Assembly: GCF_042681025.1 (NCBI RefSeq)
Contig: NZ_JBHUER010000006.1
Span: 62,001-126,000 of the forward strand
Source of the DNA: Methylopila henanensis
GTDB lineage: Bacteria > Pseudomonadota > Alphaproteobacteria > Rhizobiales > Methylopilaceae
Length of the DNA stretch: 64,000 nucleotides
Reading direction: 5' to 3'
Below the pieces are notes generated by a model. That model made no database searches. It was not told the origin of the DNA and saw only the letters and a program-made list of their open reading frames with translations. The translations under genes and the position numbers were made by a program. Shown in pieces: positions 54,931 through 62,744 of this stretch. Every line of letters begins with the position of its first letter. The stretch's first letter is position 1.

Positions 54931-56319
54931 ATGACATTGATCTACATCGTCGCAATGGTCCTCGTGGGCGTCGGCGCCTATCTGGCCGGACGCCAGAAGG
55001 GCGTCGCTTTCGCGGTCGCGGGCGTCGCGCCCGGCGGCGCGCGGATGCACTCGCTGCCGAGCTATCACGGCTTCTACCTCGCGGTGGCGGCGGTCGCCCC
55101 GATGCTGCTCCTGCTGCTGCTCTGGCAGCCGTTCGCGCCGCGCTTCGTCGAGATGCAGGCGCTGTCGGCGCTGCCGCAGCATCTCGTCCCGACCGACGAG
55201 CTGCAGCGCTCGACCCGCATGCGCGAGATCGTGACTCTCGCCAACGGCGGTCAGGTTCCGGACGCGCCCGCCGGCGTGCAGGCCGGCGCCGACGCCTTCG
55301 CAATGTGGCGTGGGCTGGCCGACTGGGCTCTGCTGATCTTCGGCGGCGCGCTCGCGCTCGTCGGCTTCGGCTGGGCCGCGCGCCAGCTTTCGCCGGAGTT
55401 CCGCGCCCGCAACCGCGTCGAGCGGGTGGTGAAGGTGGTGCTGCTGGCCTGCTCCGCGGTCGCGGTGCTCACCACCGTCGGCATCGTGTTCTCGGTGCTG
55501 TTCGAGACGCTGCGGTTCTTCTCCAAGTACCCCTGGCACGACTTCCTGTTCGGGCTGCACTGGTCGCCGCAGACCGCGATCCGCGCCGACCAGGTCGGCG
55601 CCTCGGGCAGCTTCGGCGCCGTGCCGCTGTTCGCGGGCACCACGCTGATCATGCTGATCGCCATGCTGGTGGCGGGGCCCATCGGCCTGTTCTCCGCGAT
55701 CTACATGGCGGAATACGCCAGCCCCCGGGTGCGCGGGATCGCGAAGCCGGTGCTGGAGGTGCTGGCCGGCGTGCCGACCGTGGTGTTCGGCTTCTTCGCG
55801 GCCCTCACCGTCGCGCCGTTCATCCGCAACACCGGCGAGCTGCTCGGCCTCAACGTCGCCTCCGAGAGCGCGCTCGCGGCCGGCCTCGTCATGGGCGTGA
55901 TGATCATTCCCTTCGTGTCGTCGCTGTCCGACGACGTGATCAACGCCGTGCCGCAGTCGCTGCGCGACGGCTCCTACGGCATGGGCGCCACCAAGTCGGA
56001 GACCATCAAGAAGGTCATCCTTCCCGCGGCGCTGCCGGGCATCGTGTCGGCCTTCATGCTCGCGATCTCCCGCGCCGTCGGCGAGACCATGATCGTGGTC
56101 ATGGCGGCGGGCCTCGCCGGCAACCTGACCTTCAACCCGCTCGAGGCGGTCACCACCGTCACCGTGCAGATCAAGACGCTGCTCGTCGGCGATCAGGAGT
56201 TCGACAGCCCCAAGACGCTGTCGGCCTTCGCGCTCGGCTTCGTGCTGTTCTTCTTCACGTTGGTGCTGAACTTCATCGCGCTCCGCATCGTCCAGAAGTA
56301 CCGAGAGCAGTATGACTGA
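54931..56319 (+). CDS. pstC: Phosphate ABC transporter permease PstC
   Basis: This is one of the two inner-membrane channel subunits. The 462-residue product is longer than E. coli PstC (319). Two extra N-terminal membrane segments and a periplasmic piece (FVEMQALSALPQHLV) precede the core, whose ABC permease loop is seen in LPAALPGIVSAFMLAISRAVGETM. Such extended PstC proteins are common in alphaproteobacteria. Its stop overlaps the pstA start. Confidence 0.93.
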   Translation: MTLIYIVAMVLVGVGAYLAGRQKGVAFAVAGVAPGGARMHSLPSYHGFYLAVAAVAPMLLLLLLWQPFAPRFVEMQALSALPQHLVPTDELQRSTRMREIVTLANGGQVPDAPAGVQAGADAFAMWRGLADWALLIFGGALALVGFGWAARQLSPEFRARNRVERVVKVVLLACSAVAVLTTVGIVFSVLFETLRFFSKYPWHDFLFGLHWSPQTAIRADQVGASGSFGAVPLFAGTTLIMLIAMLVAGPIGLFSAIYMAEYASPRVRGIAKPVLEVLAGVPTVVFGFFAALTVAPFIRNTGELLGLNVASESALAAGLVMGVMIIPFVSSLSDDVINAVPQSLRDGSYGMGATKSETIKKVILPAALPGIVSAFMLAISRAVGETMIVVMAAGLAGNLTFNPLEAVTTVTVQIKTLLVGDQEFDSPKTLSAFALGFVLFFFTLVLNFIALRIVQKYREQYD

Positions 56320-58156
56320 GATGACCGCAACCGCCGCCGGCTCCTCCCGCGGCCTCAGCGCCGACGCCTCCCGCGCCCGCGTGCGCAAGCGCTACCGCGC
56401 CGAAGCCCGCTTCCGCGCCTACGGCGTCGCCGCGCTGGCGTTCTCCGCCCTCTTCCTGGTGGTGCTGATCTCCGACATCCTCGTGAAGGCGTGGCCCGCC
56501 TTCACCGTGACGCATCTCACGATCGACGCGCGGCCGACCGCCGACAAGGTCGATCCGGACGGCGACCGCTCGCGCTCGTCGCTCGCCCGCGGCGACTACA
56601 CCGCGGCGATCCGCGAGAGCTACGGCGCGCTGTTCCCGCAGGTGTCCGGCCGCGCCGAGCGCCGCAAGCTCAACGGCCTGCTGTCGAGCGGAGCAGCGGA
56701 CGAGCTCCGCGCCGAGATCATGGCCAACCCGAACCTGATCGGCCAGACCGTCCAGACCCGCGCGCAGTTCTCCGACGACGCCGACCTCTACTTCAAGGGC
56801 GCGGTCACCTCCGTCGAGGAGGAGCCGGGCGAGGGCGTCGCGACGCCGTCCGGCGTGACCGGCTCGATCGTGATCGAGACCACCGCGCCGGCCTTCGCCG
56901 ACGACCTGGCCGAGATCAAGAACGACCTGTCCGAGACGGCGCGCGCGCGCCGGTTCGAGGTCGAGCGGATCAAGACGCTCCGCGATGGCGTGCTGGCCGA
57001 CCGGCCCGCGGCCGAAAAGGCGCTCGCCGCCGCCAACGGCGCGGGCGACGAGAGCGGGATCACGGTGGCGCGCAACGCGCTCGCCAAGATCGATTCCGAC
57101 GCCGAGAGCCTGCGCGCGCAGATGGAGACGCTCGCCGGCGAGGCCGCCGATTTCGAGAACCGGTTCAAGGACTCGTCCGGCGCCGAGACGCTGGACGAGA
57201 AGCTGCCGAGCCGGCTGGTCGCGATCAACGGCGGCCTCGTCAAGGTGCGCAGCCTGTCGGCGAACCGGGTCGAGGGCGACGTGCTCGTGCCGCTCGAGAA
57301 CCAGAACGCGGCGCAGGCCGACGCCTGGAAGGTGTTGGCCTACGCCACGCCCGAGAGCGAGCGCCGCCTCGGCGATCAGGAGATCGCCTGGCTCGAGACG
57401 CTGAAGGCCAAGGGCCTGGTCGAGACGAGCTTCAACGTCGACTTCTTCACCTCGGGCGACTCGCGCGAGGCCGAACAGGCCGGCATCCTCGGCGCGCTGG
57501 TCGGCTCGATCTTCACGATGTTCGTGACGCTCGTGATCTGCCTGCCCGTCGGCGTCGGCGCGGCGGTCTATCTCGAGGAGTTCGCGCCGAAGAACCGGCT
57601 GACCGACATCATCGAGATCAACATCAACAACCTCGCCGCGGTGCCCTCGATCGTCTACGGCCTGCTCGGCCTCGCGGTGTTCCTGAACTTCTTCGGCATG
57701 CCGCGCTCCTCCGCGGTGGTCGGCGGCTTCGTGCTGGCGCTGCTGGTGCTGCCCACGATCATCATCGCGAGCCGCGCCGCGCTGAAGGCGGTGCCGCCCT
57801 CGATCCGCGAGGCCGCGCTCGGCGTCGGCGCCTCGCACCAGCAGGCGGTGTTCCACCACACGCTGCCGCTCGCGATGCCCGGCATCATGACCGGCACCAT
57901 CATCGGCATGGCCCACGCCCTCGGCGAGACCGCGCCGCTGCTGCTGATCGGCATGGTGGCCTTCATCGTCGACGTGCCGACCGGCCTGACCTCGGCCACC
58001 ACGGCGCTGCCCGTCCAGATCTACCTCTGGTCGGACCTGCCGGAAGTCGCCTTCCAGGCCAAGACCTCGGCGGCCATCATCGTGCTGCTGCTGTTCCTCT
58101 TCCTCATGAACGGGCTCGCGATCCTGCTGCGCAAGCGCTTCGAGCGGCGGTGGTGA
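56312..58156 (+). CDS. pstA: Phosphate ABC transporter permease PstA, enlarged
   Basis: This is the second permease subunit. The 614-residue product is about twice the E. coli length. An N-terminal membrane segment (AALAFSALFLVVLISDILV) is followed by a large soluble region of about 300 residues that includes a coiled-coil-like helical stretch. The core permease follows (FTMFVTLVICLPVGVGAAVYL cut at its start; LPLAMPGIMTGTIIGMAHALGET). This resembles the DUF3333-containing PstA of alphaproteobacteria. The start overlaps pstC by 8 nt; an ATG three codons later is possible. Confidence 0.92.
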   Translation: MTEMTATAAGSSRGLSADASRARVRKRYRAEARFRAYGVAALAFSALFLVVLISDILVKAWPAFTVTHLTIDARPTADKVDPDGDRSRSSLARGDYTAAIRESYGALFPQVSGRAERRKLNGLLSSGAADELRAEIMANPNLIGQTVQTRAQFSDDADLYFKGAVTSVEEEPGEGVATPSGVTGSIVIETTAPAFADDLAEIKNDLSETARARRFEVERIKTLRDGVLADRPAAEKALAAANGAGDESGITVARNALAKIDSDAESLRAQMETLAGEAADFENRFKDSSGAETLDEKLPSRLVAINGGLVKVRSLSANRVEGDVLVPLENQNAAQADAWKVLAYATPESERRLGDQEIAWLETLKAKGLVETSFNVDFFTSGDSREAEQAGILGALVGSIFTMFVTLVICLPVGVGAAVYLEEFAPKNRLTDIIEININNLAAVPSIVYGLLGLAVFLNFFGMPRSSAVVGGFVLALLVLPTIIIASRAALKAVPPSIREAALGVGASHQQAVFHHTLPLAMPGIMTGTIIGMAHALGETAPLLLIGMVAFIVDVPTGLTSATTALPVQIYLWSDLPEVAFQAKTSAAIIVLLLFLFLMNGLAILLRKRFERRW

Positions 58157-58181
58157 GAGCGTGACACACGGAGTTTCGACC

Positions 58182-59003
58182 ATGGACGCGACCGCAGCCC
58201 TCACCAAGCCGTCCGCGACGGGCGCCGCCGCCCCCGACGCGGTGGCGAACCCCAAGATCGTCGCCAAGAACGTCAACGTGCACTACGGCGAGAAGCACGC
58301 CCTCAAGGACGTATCGATCGACATCGCCGAGCGCGCCGTCACCGCCTTCATCGGGCCCTCGGGCTGCGGCAAGTCGACGTTCCTGCGCTGCATCAACCGC
58401 ATGAACGACACGATCTCGATCTGCCGGGTCACCGGGCTGATCACCATCGACGACCAGGACATCTACGACCCGTCGCTCGACGTGGTGCAGCTCCGCGCCC
58501 GCGTCGGGATGGTGTTCCAGAAGCCGAACCCGTTCCCGAAGTCGATCTACGAGAACGTGGCCTACGGCCCGCGCATCCACGGCTTCGCCCGCTCCAAGGC
58601 CGAGCTCGACGAGATCGTCGAGGACTCGTTGCGCAAGGCGAGCCTCTGGAACGAGGTCAAGGACCGGCTCGACGACAGCGGCACCGGCCTCTCCGGCGGC
58701 CAGCAGCAGCGCCTCTGCATCGCCCGCGCCATCGCGGTCTCGCCTGAGATCATCCTGATGGACGAGCCGTGCTCGGCGCTCGACCCGATCGCGACCGCGA
58801 AGATCGAGGAGCTGATCGACGAGCTGCGCCAGAACTTCACGATCGTGATCGTGACGCATTCGATGCAGCAGGCCGCGCGCGTGTCGCAGCGCACCGCGTT
58901 CTTCCATCTCGGCGTCCTCGTCGAGGGCGGTCCGACCGAGCGCATCTTCACGAGCCCGAACGACCGCCGCACCCAGGACTACATCACCGGCCGCTTCGGC
59001 TGA
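58182..59003 (+). CDS. pstB: Phosphate ABC transporter ATP-binding protein
   Basis: This ATPase powers phosphate uptake and also signals to PhoR through PhoU. The 273-residue product has Walker A GPSGCGKST, the ABC signature LSGGQQQRLCIARA and Walker B IILMDEPCSALDP, with VFQKPNPFPKSIYENVAYG as the Q-loop region. The ATG at 58182 has GGAG 8 nt upstream; a GTG at 58161 would add 7 residues. Confidence 0.97.
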   Translation: MDATAALTKPSATGAAAPDAVANPKIVAKNVNVHYGEKHALKDVSIDIAERAVTAFIGPSGCGKSTFLRCINRMNDTISICRVTGLITIDDQDIYDPSLDVVQLRARVGMVFQKPNPFPKSIYENVAYGPRIHGFARSKAELDEIVEDSLRKASLWNEVKDRLDDSGTGLSGGQQQRLCIARAIAVSPEIILMDEPCSALDPIATAKIEELIDELRQNFTIVIVTHSMQQAARVSQRTAFFHLGVLVEGGPTERIFTSPNDRRTQDYITGRFG

Positions 59004-59032
59004 GCCCGCGCGTTCCCCGGGGAGATCCCTCC

Positions 59033-59755
59033 ATGACCCTGATGACCGACCACATCGTCAGCGCCTTCGACGCCGACCTGAAGGAGCTGGGCGACAAGCT
59101 CGCCGAGATGGGCGGGCTCTGCGAGAAGCTCGTCGCCGAATCCGTCGGCGCCCTGCTGAAGCGCGACAGCCCGCTCGCCCGCCGCGTGATCGAGTGGGAC
59201 CGCTCGATCGACCGGCTGCAGCACGAGATCGAGGAGCGCGCCATCCTCACCATCGCCAAGCGCGCGCCGGTCGCGATCGACCTGCGCGAGGTGGTGGCGG
59301 CGCTGCGCATCGCGAACGACCTCGAGCGCATCGGCGATCTCGCCAAGAACATCGCCAAGCGCGTCATCGCGCTCGACGGCCAGTTTCAGCCGCCGAAGCT
59401 CGCCCACGGCGTGGAGCACATCTCCGACCTGACGCTCGGCCAGCTCAAGGAGGTGCTCGACGCCTACACCCAGCGCGACGAAGCCCGCGCTATGGAGGTG
59501 TGGCGCCGCGACGGCGAGATCGACTCGCTCTACACCTCGCTGTTCCGCGAGCTGCTGACCTACATGATGGAGGACCCGCGCAACATCGGGTTCTGCGCCC
59601 ATCTGCTGTTCTGCGCCAAGAACGTCGAGCGCATCGGCGACCACGCCACCAACATCGCCGAAACCATCTATTATCTCGTCAACGGCGAGCCGCTGCTGGA
59701 CGATCGCCCCAAGGGCGACACCACGAGCTCGACCAAGATCGAGTATCAGGGGTGA
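59033..59755 (+). CDS. phoU: Phosphate signalling protein PhoU
   Basis: PhoU links the Pst transporter to PhoR and suppresses the Pho response when phosphate is plentiful. The 240-residue product is two three-helix bundles with the paired metal-binding motifs NDLERIGDLAKNIA and KNVERIGDHATNIAE. The ATG at 59033 follows a GGGGAG site. It lies 29 nt after pstB and 4 nt before phoB. Confidence 0.97.
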   Translation: MTLMTDHIVSAFDADLKELGDKLAEMGGLCEKLVAESVGALLKRDSPLARRVIEWDRSIDRLQHEIEERAILTIAKRAPVAIDLREVVAALRIANDLERIGDLAKNIAKRVIALDGQFQPPKLAHGVEHISDLTLGQLKEVLDAYTQRDEARAMEVWRRDGEIDSLYTSLFRELLTYMMEDPRNIGFCAHLLFCAKNVERIGDHATNIAETIYYLVNGEPLLDDRPKGDTTSSTKIEYQG

Positions 59756-59759
59756 GCCG

Positions 59760-60461
59760 ATGACCCCACGGGTGATGATCGTCGAGGACGAGGAAGCGCT
59801 GGCGCTGCTGCTGCGCTACAACCTCGAGGCCGAGGGCTACGCCGTCGAGGCGGTGGCGCGCGGCGACGAGGCCGAGACCCGGCTGCGCGAGGCGACTCCG
59901 GACCTCATCCTTCTCGACTGGATGCTGCCGGGCCTGTCCGGCATCGAGCTGTGCCGGCGGCTGCGCACGCGGCCCGAGACCGAGCGGCTGCCGATCATCA
60001 TGCTGACCGCCCGCGGCGAGGAGGCCGAGCGCGTGCGCGGCCTCGCCACAGGCGCGGACGACTACGTGGTCAAGCCGTTCTCGGTGCCGGAGCTCGTGGC
60101 GCGGGTGCGGGCGCTGCTGCGCCGGGCGAAACCCGAGCATGTGGCGAACGTGCTCAAGGCCGGCGACATCGAGCTCGACCGCCAGTCCCACCGGGTGCAT
60201 CGGCAGGCGCGCGAGGTCCATCTCGGACCGACCGAGTTCAAGCTGCTCGAGTTCCTGATGCAGTCGGCTGGCCGGGTGTTCTCGCGCGAGCAGCTTCTCG
60301 ACGGGGTCTGGGGCCACGACGTCTACATCGACGAGCGCACGGTCGACGTGCATGTCGGCCGGCTGCGCAAGGCGATCAACCGCGGCCGCCAGCTCGACCC
60401 GATCCGCACGGTCCGCGGCGCCGGCTACTCCTTCGACGAGACCTTCGCCCGCACGCAGTGA
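59760..60461 (+). CDS. phoB: Phosphate-regulon response regulator PhoB
   Basis: PhoB, phosphorylated by PhoR, binds Pho boxes and activates the regulon. The 233-residue product has a receiver domain with the acidic EDEE cluster, the phospho-acceptor Asp in LILLDWMLPG, and the Lys in DDYVVKPFS. An OmpR-type winged helix follows (LGPTEFKLLEFLMQSAGRVF; DERTVDVHVGRLRKAI). It closes the operon; a REP-like element and an assembly gap follow. Confidence 0.97.
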   Translation: MTPRVMIVEDEEALALLLRYNLEAEGYAVEAVARGDEAETRLREATPDLILLDWMLPGLSGIELCRRLRTRPETERLPIIMLTARGEEAERVRGLATGADDYVVKPFSVPELVARVRALLRRAKPEHVANVLKAGDIELDRQSHRVHRQAREVHLGPTEFKLLEFLMQSAGRVFSREQLLDGVWGHDVYIDERTVDVHVGRLRKAINRGRQLDPIRTVRGAGYSFDETFARTQ

Positions 60462-60482
60462 CGCGGACGGCGAGCCGAAAAA

Positions 60483-60491
60483 NNNNNNNNN
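60483..60491. other. Assembly gap (9 N) downstream of phoB
   Basis: The N run is bordered by AAAAA on the left and TTTTTT on the right, 22 nt after the phoB stop. The flanks suggest a hairpin or homopolymer that was hard to assemble; the real length is unknown. Confidence 0.9.
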
Positions 60492-60564
60492 TTTTTTGCT
60501 GGAGCGCGCCCGATGCAGTCGAGCCGTATGGCCGACCGATAGAGCGCCGTCCTGTCCGCGCGTC

Positions 60565-60644
60565 GTCCTCCGGCTTGACCGGAGGACCCGTCTTGAGCGT
60601 CGAGTGCGACGCCAGACATGGATGGTCCGGTCAAGCCGGACCAT
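60565..60644. repeat. REP-like paired palindrome element (best copy)
   Basis: The first palindrome (60565-60587) has perfect arms GTCCTCCGG and CCGGAGGAC around CTTGA. The second (60622-60644) has perfect arms ATGGTCCGG and CCGGACCAT around TCAAG. The 34-nt linker contains GCGTCGAGTGCGACGCC and GACATGG. It lies in the 337-nt space between phoB and oxlT. Confidence 0.88.
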
Positions 60645-60713
60645 GACAACGCGTTTGGGGCGAACGGATAGAACTTTGGTTCCCCGGCCTTTTGCGCGCG
60701 CCGCGAACGAAAA

Positions 60714-60739
60714 GCCCCCCGGCGCGGGCGCCGGGGGGC
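60714..60739 (-). terminator. Rho-independent terminator of oxlT
   Basis: A perfect 12-bp stem (GCCCCCCGGCGC with its complement) and a 2-nt GG loop are followed on the minus strand by TTTT. It is 59 nt beyond the oxlT stop. Confidence 0.85.
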
Positions 60740-60798
60740 GGAGTGGCCGCGGGAGACGGGCGTGGGAGAGCGCCCGTCCGGGGTCCGCAGCGATCAGG

Positions 60799-62127
60799 TC
60801 ACTCGGCCGGCACGCCGTGCGGGCCGGAGGCCGCGACCGGAGCCTCGGCGCGGGCGTTCGCCACCACGCTGCGCCGCCAGGGCTTCAGCACGGTGATCGC
60901 GAGCAGCGAGGCGAGGATGTTGGCGCCGGCGGCGATCAGGAACACGCCGTCCCACACGCCCTGCGCCTGCTGCAGGTAGTTCGCGAGCGGCACGAGCAGC
61001 GCCGCGGTGCCCTTGGCCGTGTAGAGCATGCCGGCGTTGGTGGCGGCGAACTTCGAGCCGAAGGTGTCGGTGCAGGTCGCCGGGAACAGCGAGTAGATCT
61101 CGCCCCAGGCGAAGAACACGAAGCCCGAGAGCAGCACGAACCACACCGGGTCGTGGCCCCAGAGGTAGAGCATGTAGATGCCGACGCCTTCCATGGCGAA
61201 GGCCACGAACATGGTGTTCTCGCGGCCGATCTTGTCGGAGATCCAGCCGAAGAACGGGCGGGTGAGGCCGTTCAGGACGCGGTCGATGGTGGCGGAGAAG
61301 GTCACGACCGTCATGGTGAGGCCGACGAGCGTGACGGGGATCTTGTCGATGTGCAGGTCGGCCGCGATCGGCTTGAGGTTCGCGGTGATCATCAGGCCGC
61401 CGGCGCCGACGATGACGAACATGAAGTACATCAGCCAGAAGATCGGCTGGCGGGCGACCTCGCCGGGGCGGTAGTCGCGGCGGCTCTGGATGTTGGCGGC
61501 GTTGACGGCGACCTTCGGCGTCTGGCCGGCCTTGGGGCCGCGCAGCAGCGTCGACATCACGCAGATGACCACCGCCTGGCCGATGCCGAACCAGATGAAG
61601 GCGGCCTGGTAGCCGGAATTGGCGATCATGGACTGGATCGGCGCCACGGTCAGCGCCGCGCCCGCGCCGAAGCCCGCCGCGGTGATGCCGGCGGCGAGGC
61701 CGCGCTTGTCCGGGAACCACTTCAGCGCGTTGCCGACGCAGGTGCCGTAGACCGCGCCCGCGCCGACGCCGGCGATGACCTGGCCGATGTAGAAGCCGGT
61801 CAGCGAGGTCGCGTATCCGTTGATCACCCAACCGACGCCGCACAGCACGCCGCCGAAGGCGACCACGACCAGCGGGCCGTACTTGTCGACGAACCAGCCC
61901 TCGACCGGCACCAGCCAGGTCTCGAACAGCACGAACAGCGTGAAGGCCCACTGGATCGCGGCGCGATCCCAGCCGAACTTCGCCTGAATGTCGGGGACGA
62001 AGAACGTCCAGCCGTACTGAAGATTGGCGATCATCACCATGCAGACGACGCCGATGACGAGCTGCGTCCAGCGATAGGCGTCGCTGACGCGTTGGCCGGG
62101 TTCGCCGGCTCCAAGCGCTGATGTCAT
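60799..62127 (-). CDS. oxlT: Oxalate/formate antiporter (MFS)
   Basis: OxlT imports oxalate in exchange for formate across the inner membrane. The 442-residue product has 12 predicted membrane segments and OxlT-family features: MIANLQYGWTFFVPDIQ in the first helix, GFYIGQVIAGVGAGAVYG and the FFGWISDKIGREN loop between helices. The divergent neighbour encodes oxalyl-CoA decarboxylase, which supports oxalate as substrate. A strong terminator follows. Confidence 0.92.
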   Translation of the reverse strand: MTSALGAGEPGQRVSDAYRWTQLVIGVVCMVMIANLQYGWTFFVPDIQAKFGWDRAAIQWAFTLFVLFETWLVPVEGWFVDKYGPLVVVAFGGVLCGVGWVINGYATSLTGFYIGQVIAGVGAGAVYGTCVGNALKWFPDKRGLAAGITAAGFGAGAALTVAPIQSMIANSGYQAAFIWFGIGQAVVICVMSTLLRGPKAGQTPKVAVNAANIQSRRDYRPGEVARQPIFWLMYFMFVIVGAGGLMITANLKPIAADLHIDKIPVTLVGLTMTVVTFSATIDRVLNGLTRPFFGWISDKIGRENTMFVAFAMEGVGIYMLYLWGHDPVWFVLLSGFVFFAWGEIYSLFPATCTDTFGSKFAATNAGMLYTAKGTAALLVPLANYLQQAQGVWDGVFLIAAGANILASLLAITVLKPWRRSVVANARAEAPVAASGPHGVPAE

Positions 62128-62367
62128 TTCCTACCCTCGTGTTTTCTTGTTCGCGTAACGGTCATCACAGCCCGCTCACGAGTTCGTCATCCTGGTGTCC
62201 GAAATGCCAGCGGCGCAAGAGGGCGTGCGCCGCAGCGCGGAAATGCTGCGTTGCGACACAAAATCGGGCGATCGAGCTAGGCTATTGCAATATCGATAGA
62301 AGGTGCGACGCAATGTCTTATGCGCGCTGCTGCCGCATAGGACGAAAGGATAAGGATGATTGGCATC

Positions 62368-62377
62368 TGGCATGCCA
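62368..62377. promoter_or_regulatory. Palindromic operator 1, oxalate locus
   Basis: TGGCATGCCA is a perfect 10-bp palindrome preceded by TC, resembling GntR (FadR-type) sites. The same core occurs at 62485-62494. Confidence 0.5.
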
Positions 62378-62484
62378 AAGCGGCGTCACGGGCTGGGACG
62401 AGACGCCGGAATCCCTTGGCGTTCTTGCGCTGCAGCAACGATCGTGACGCCGGAGAGCGCTGATTTCGTTGACAGCTTTGTATC

Positions 62485-62494
62485 TGGCATGCCA
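62485..62494. promoter_or_regulatory. Palindromic operator 2, oxalate locus
   Basis: TGGCATGCCA lies within the 12-bp palindrome CTGGCATGCCAG, directly after a TTGACA box, where a bound protein would overlap the promoter spacer and -10 region. Confidence 0.5.
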
Positions 62495-62744
62495 GTTTTT
62501 GGCCGACCTCAAAGGCCGGCGCGACCGGTCGGAGCGGATGGAACTGCGGGCGAGGCGCGCGAAGGCCGCCGCCCGCCCCGTCCGCGATCCGGCCGAACGT
62601 CGGAGCGGAAAGCGGGGACTCCAGGGCCGAAGAGCCACGTCCACGCGAAGCGAAGCGAGCGGCCCCGCAAGACGGCCGCATCGGGACTGCGGGCCGCCCG
62701 GCGGCCGGAAGCGCCAAAAAAAGCACTCTGGAGGAATACGTCCC

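Larger units (their letters stand above)
62128..62744. other. Control region between divergent oxlT and oxc
   Basis: This 617-nt space shows no convincing gene. It holds two TGGCATGCCA palindromes (62368-62377 and 62485-62494), a half site ATGCCAG near 62204, an AT-richer stretch around 62280-62300, and a TTGACA -35-like box at 62469-62474 upstream of oxc. It presumably controls both genes. Confidence 0.7.

Noticed and set aside
62121..62447. Small plus-strand frame (108 residues) between oxlT and oxc
   Set aside because: It overlaps the oxlT start and palindromic control sites, has no ribosome site and resembles no family I know.
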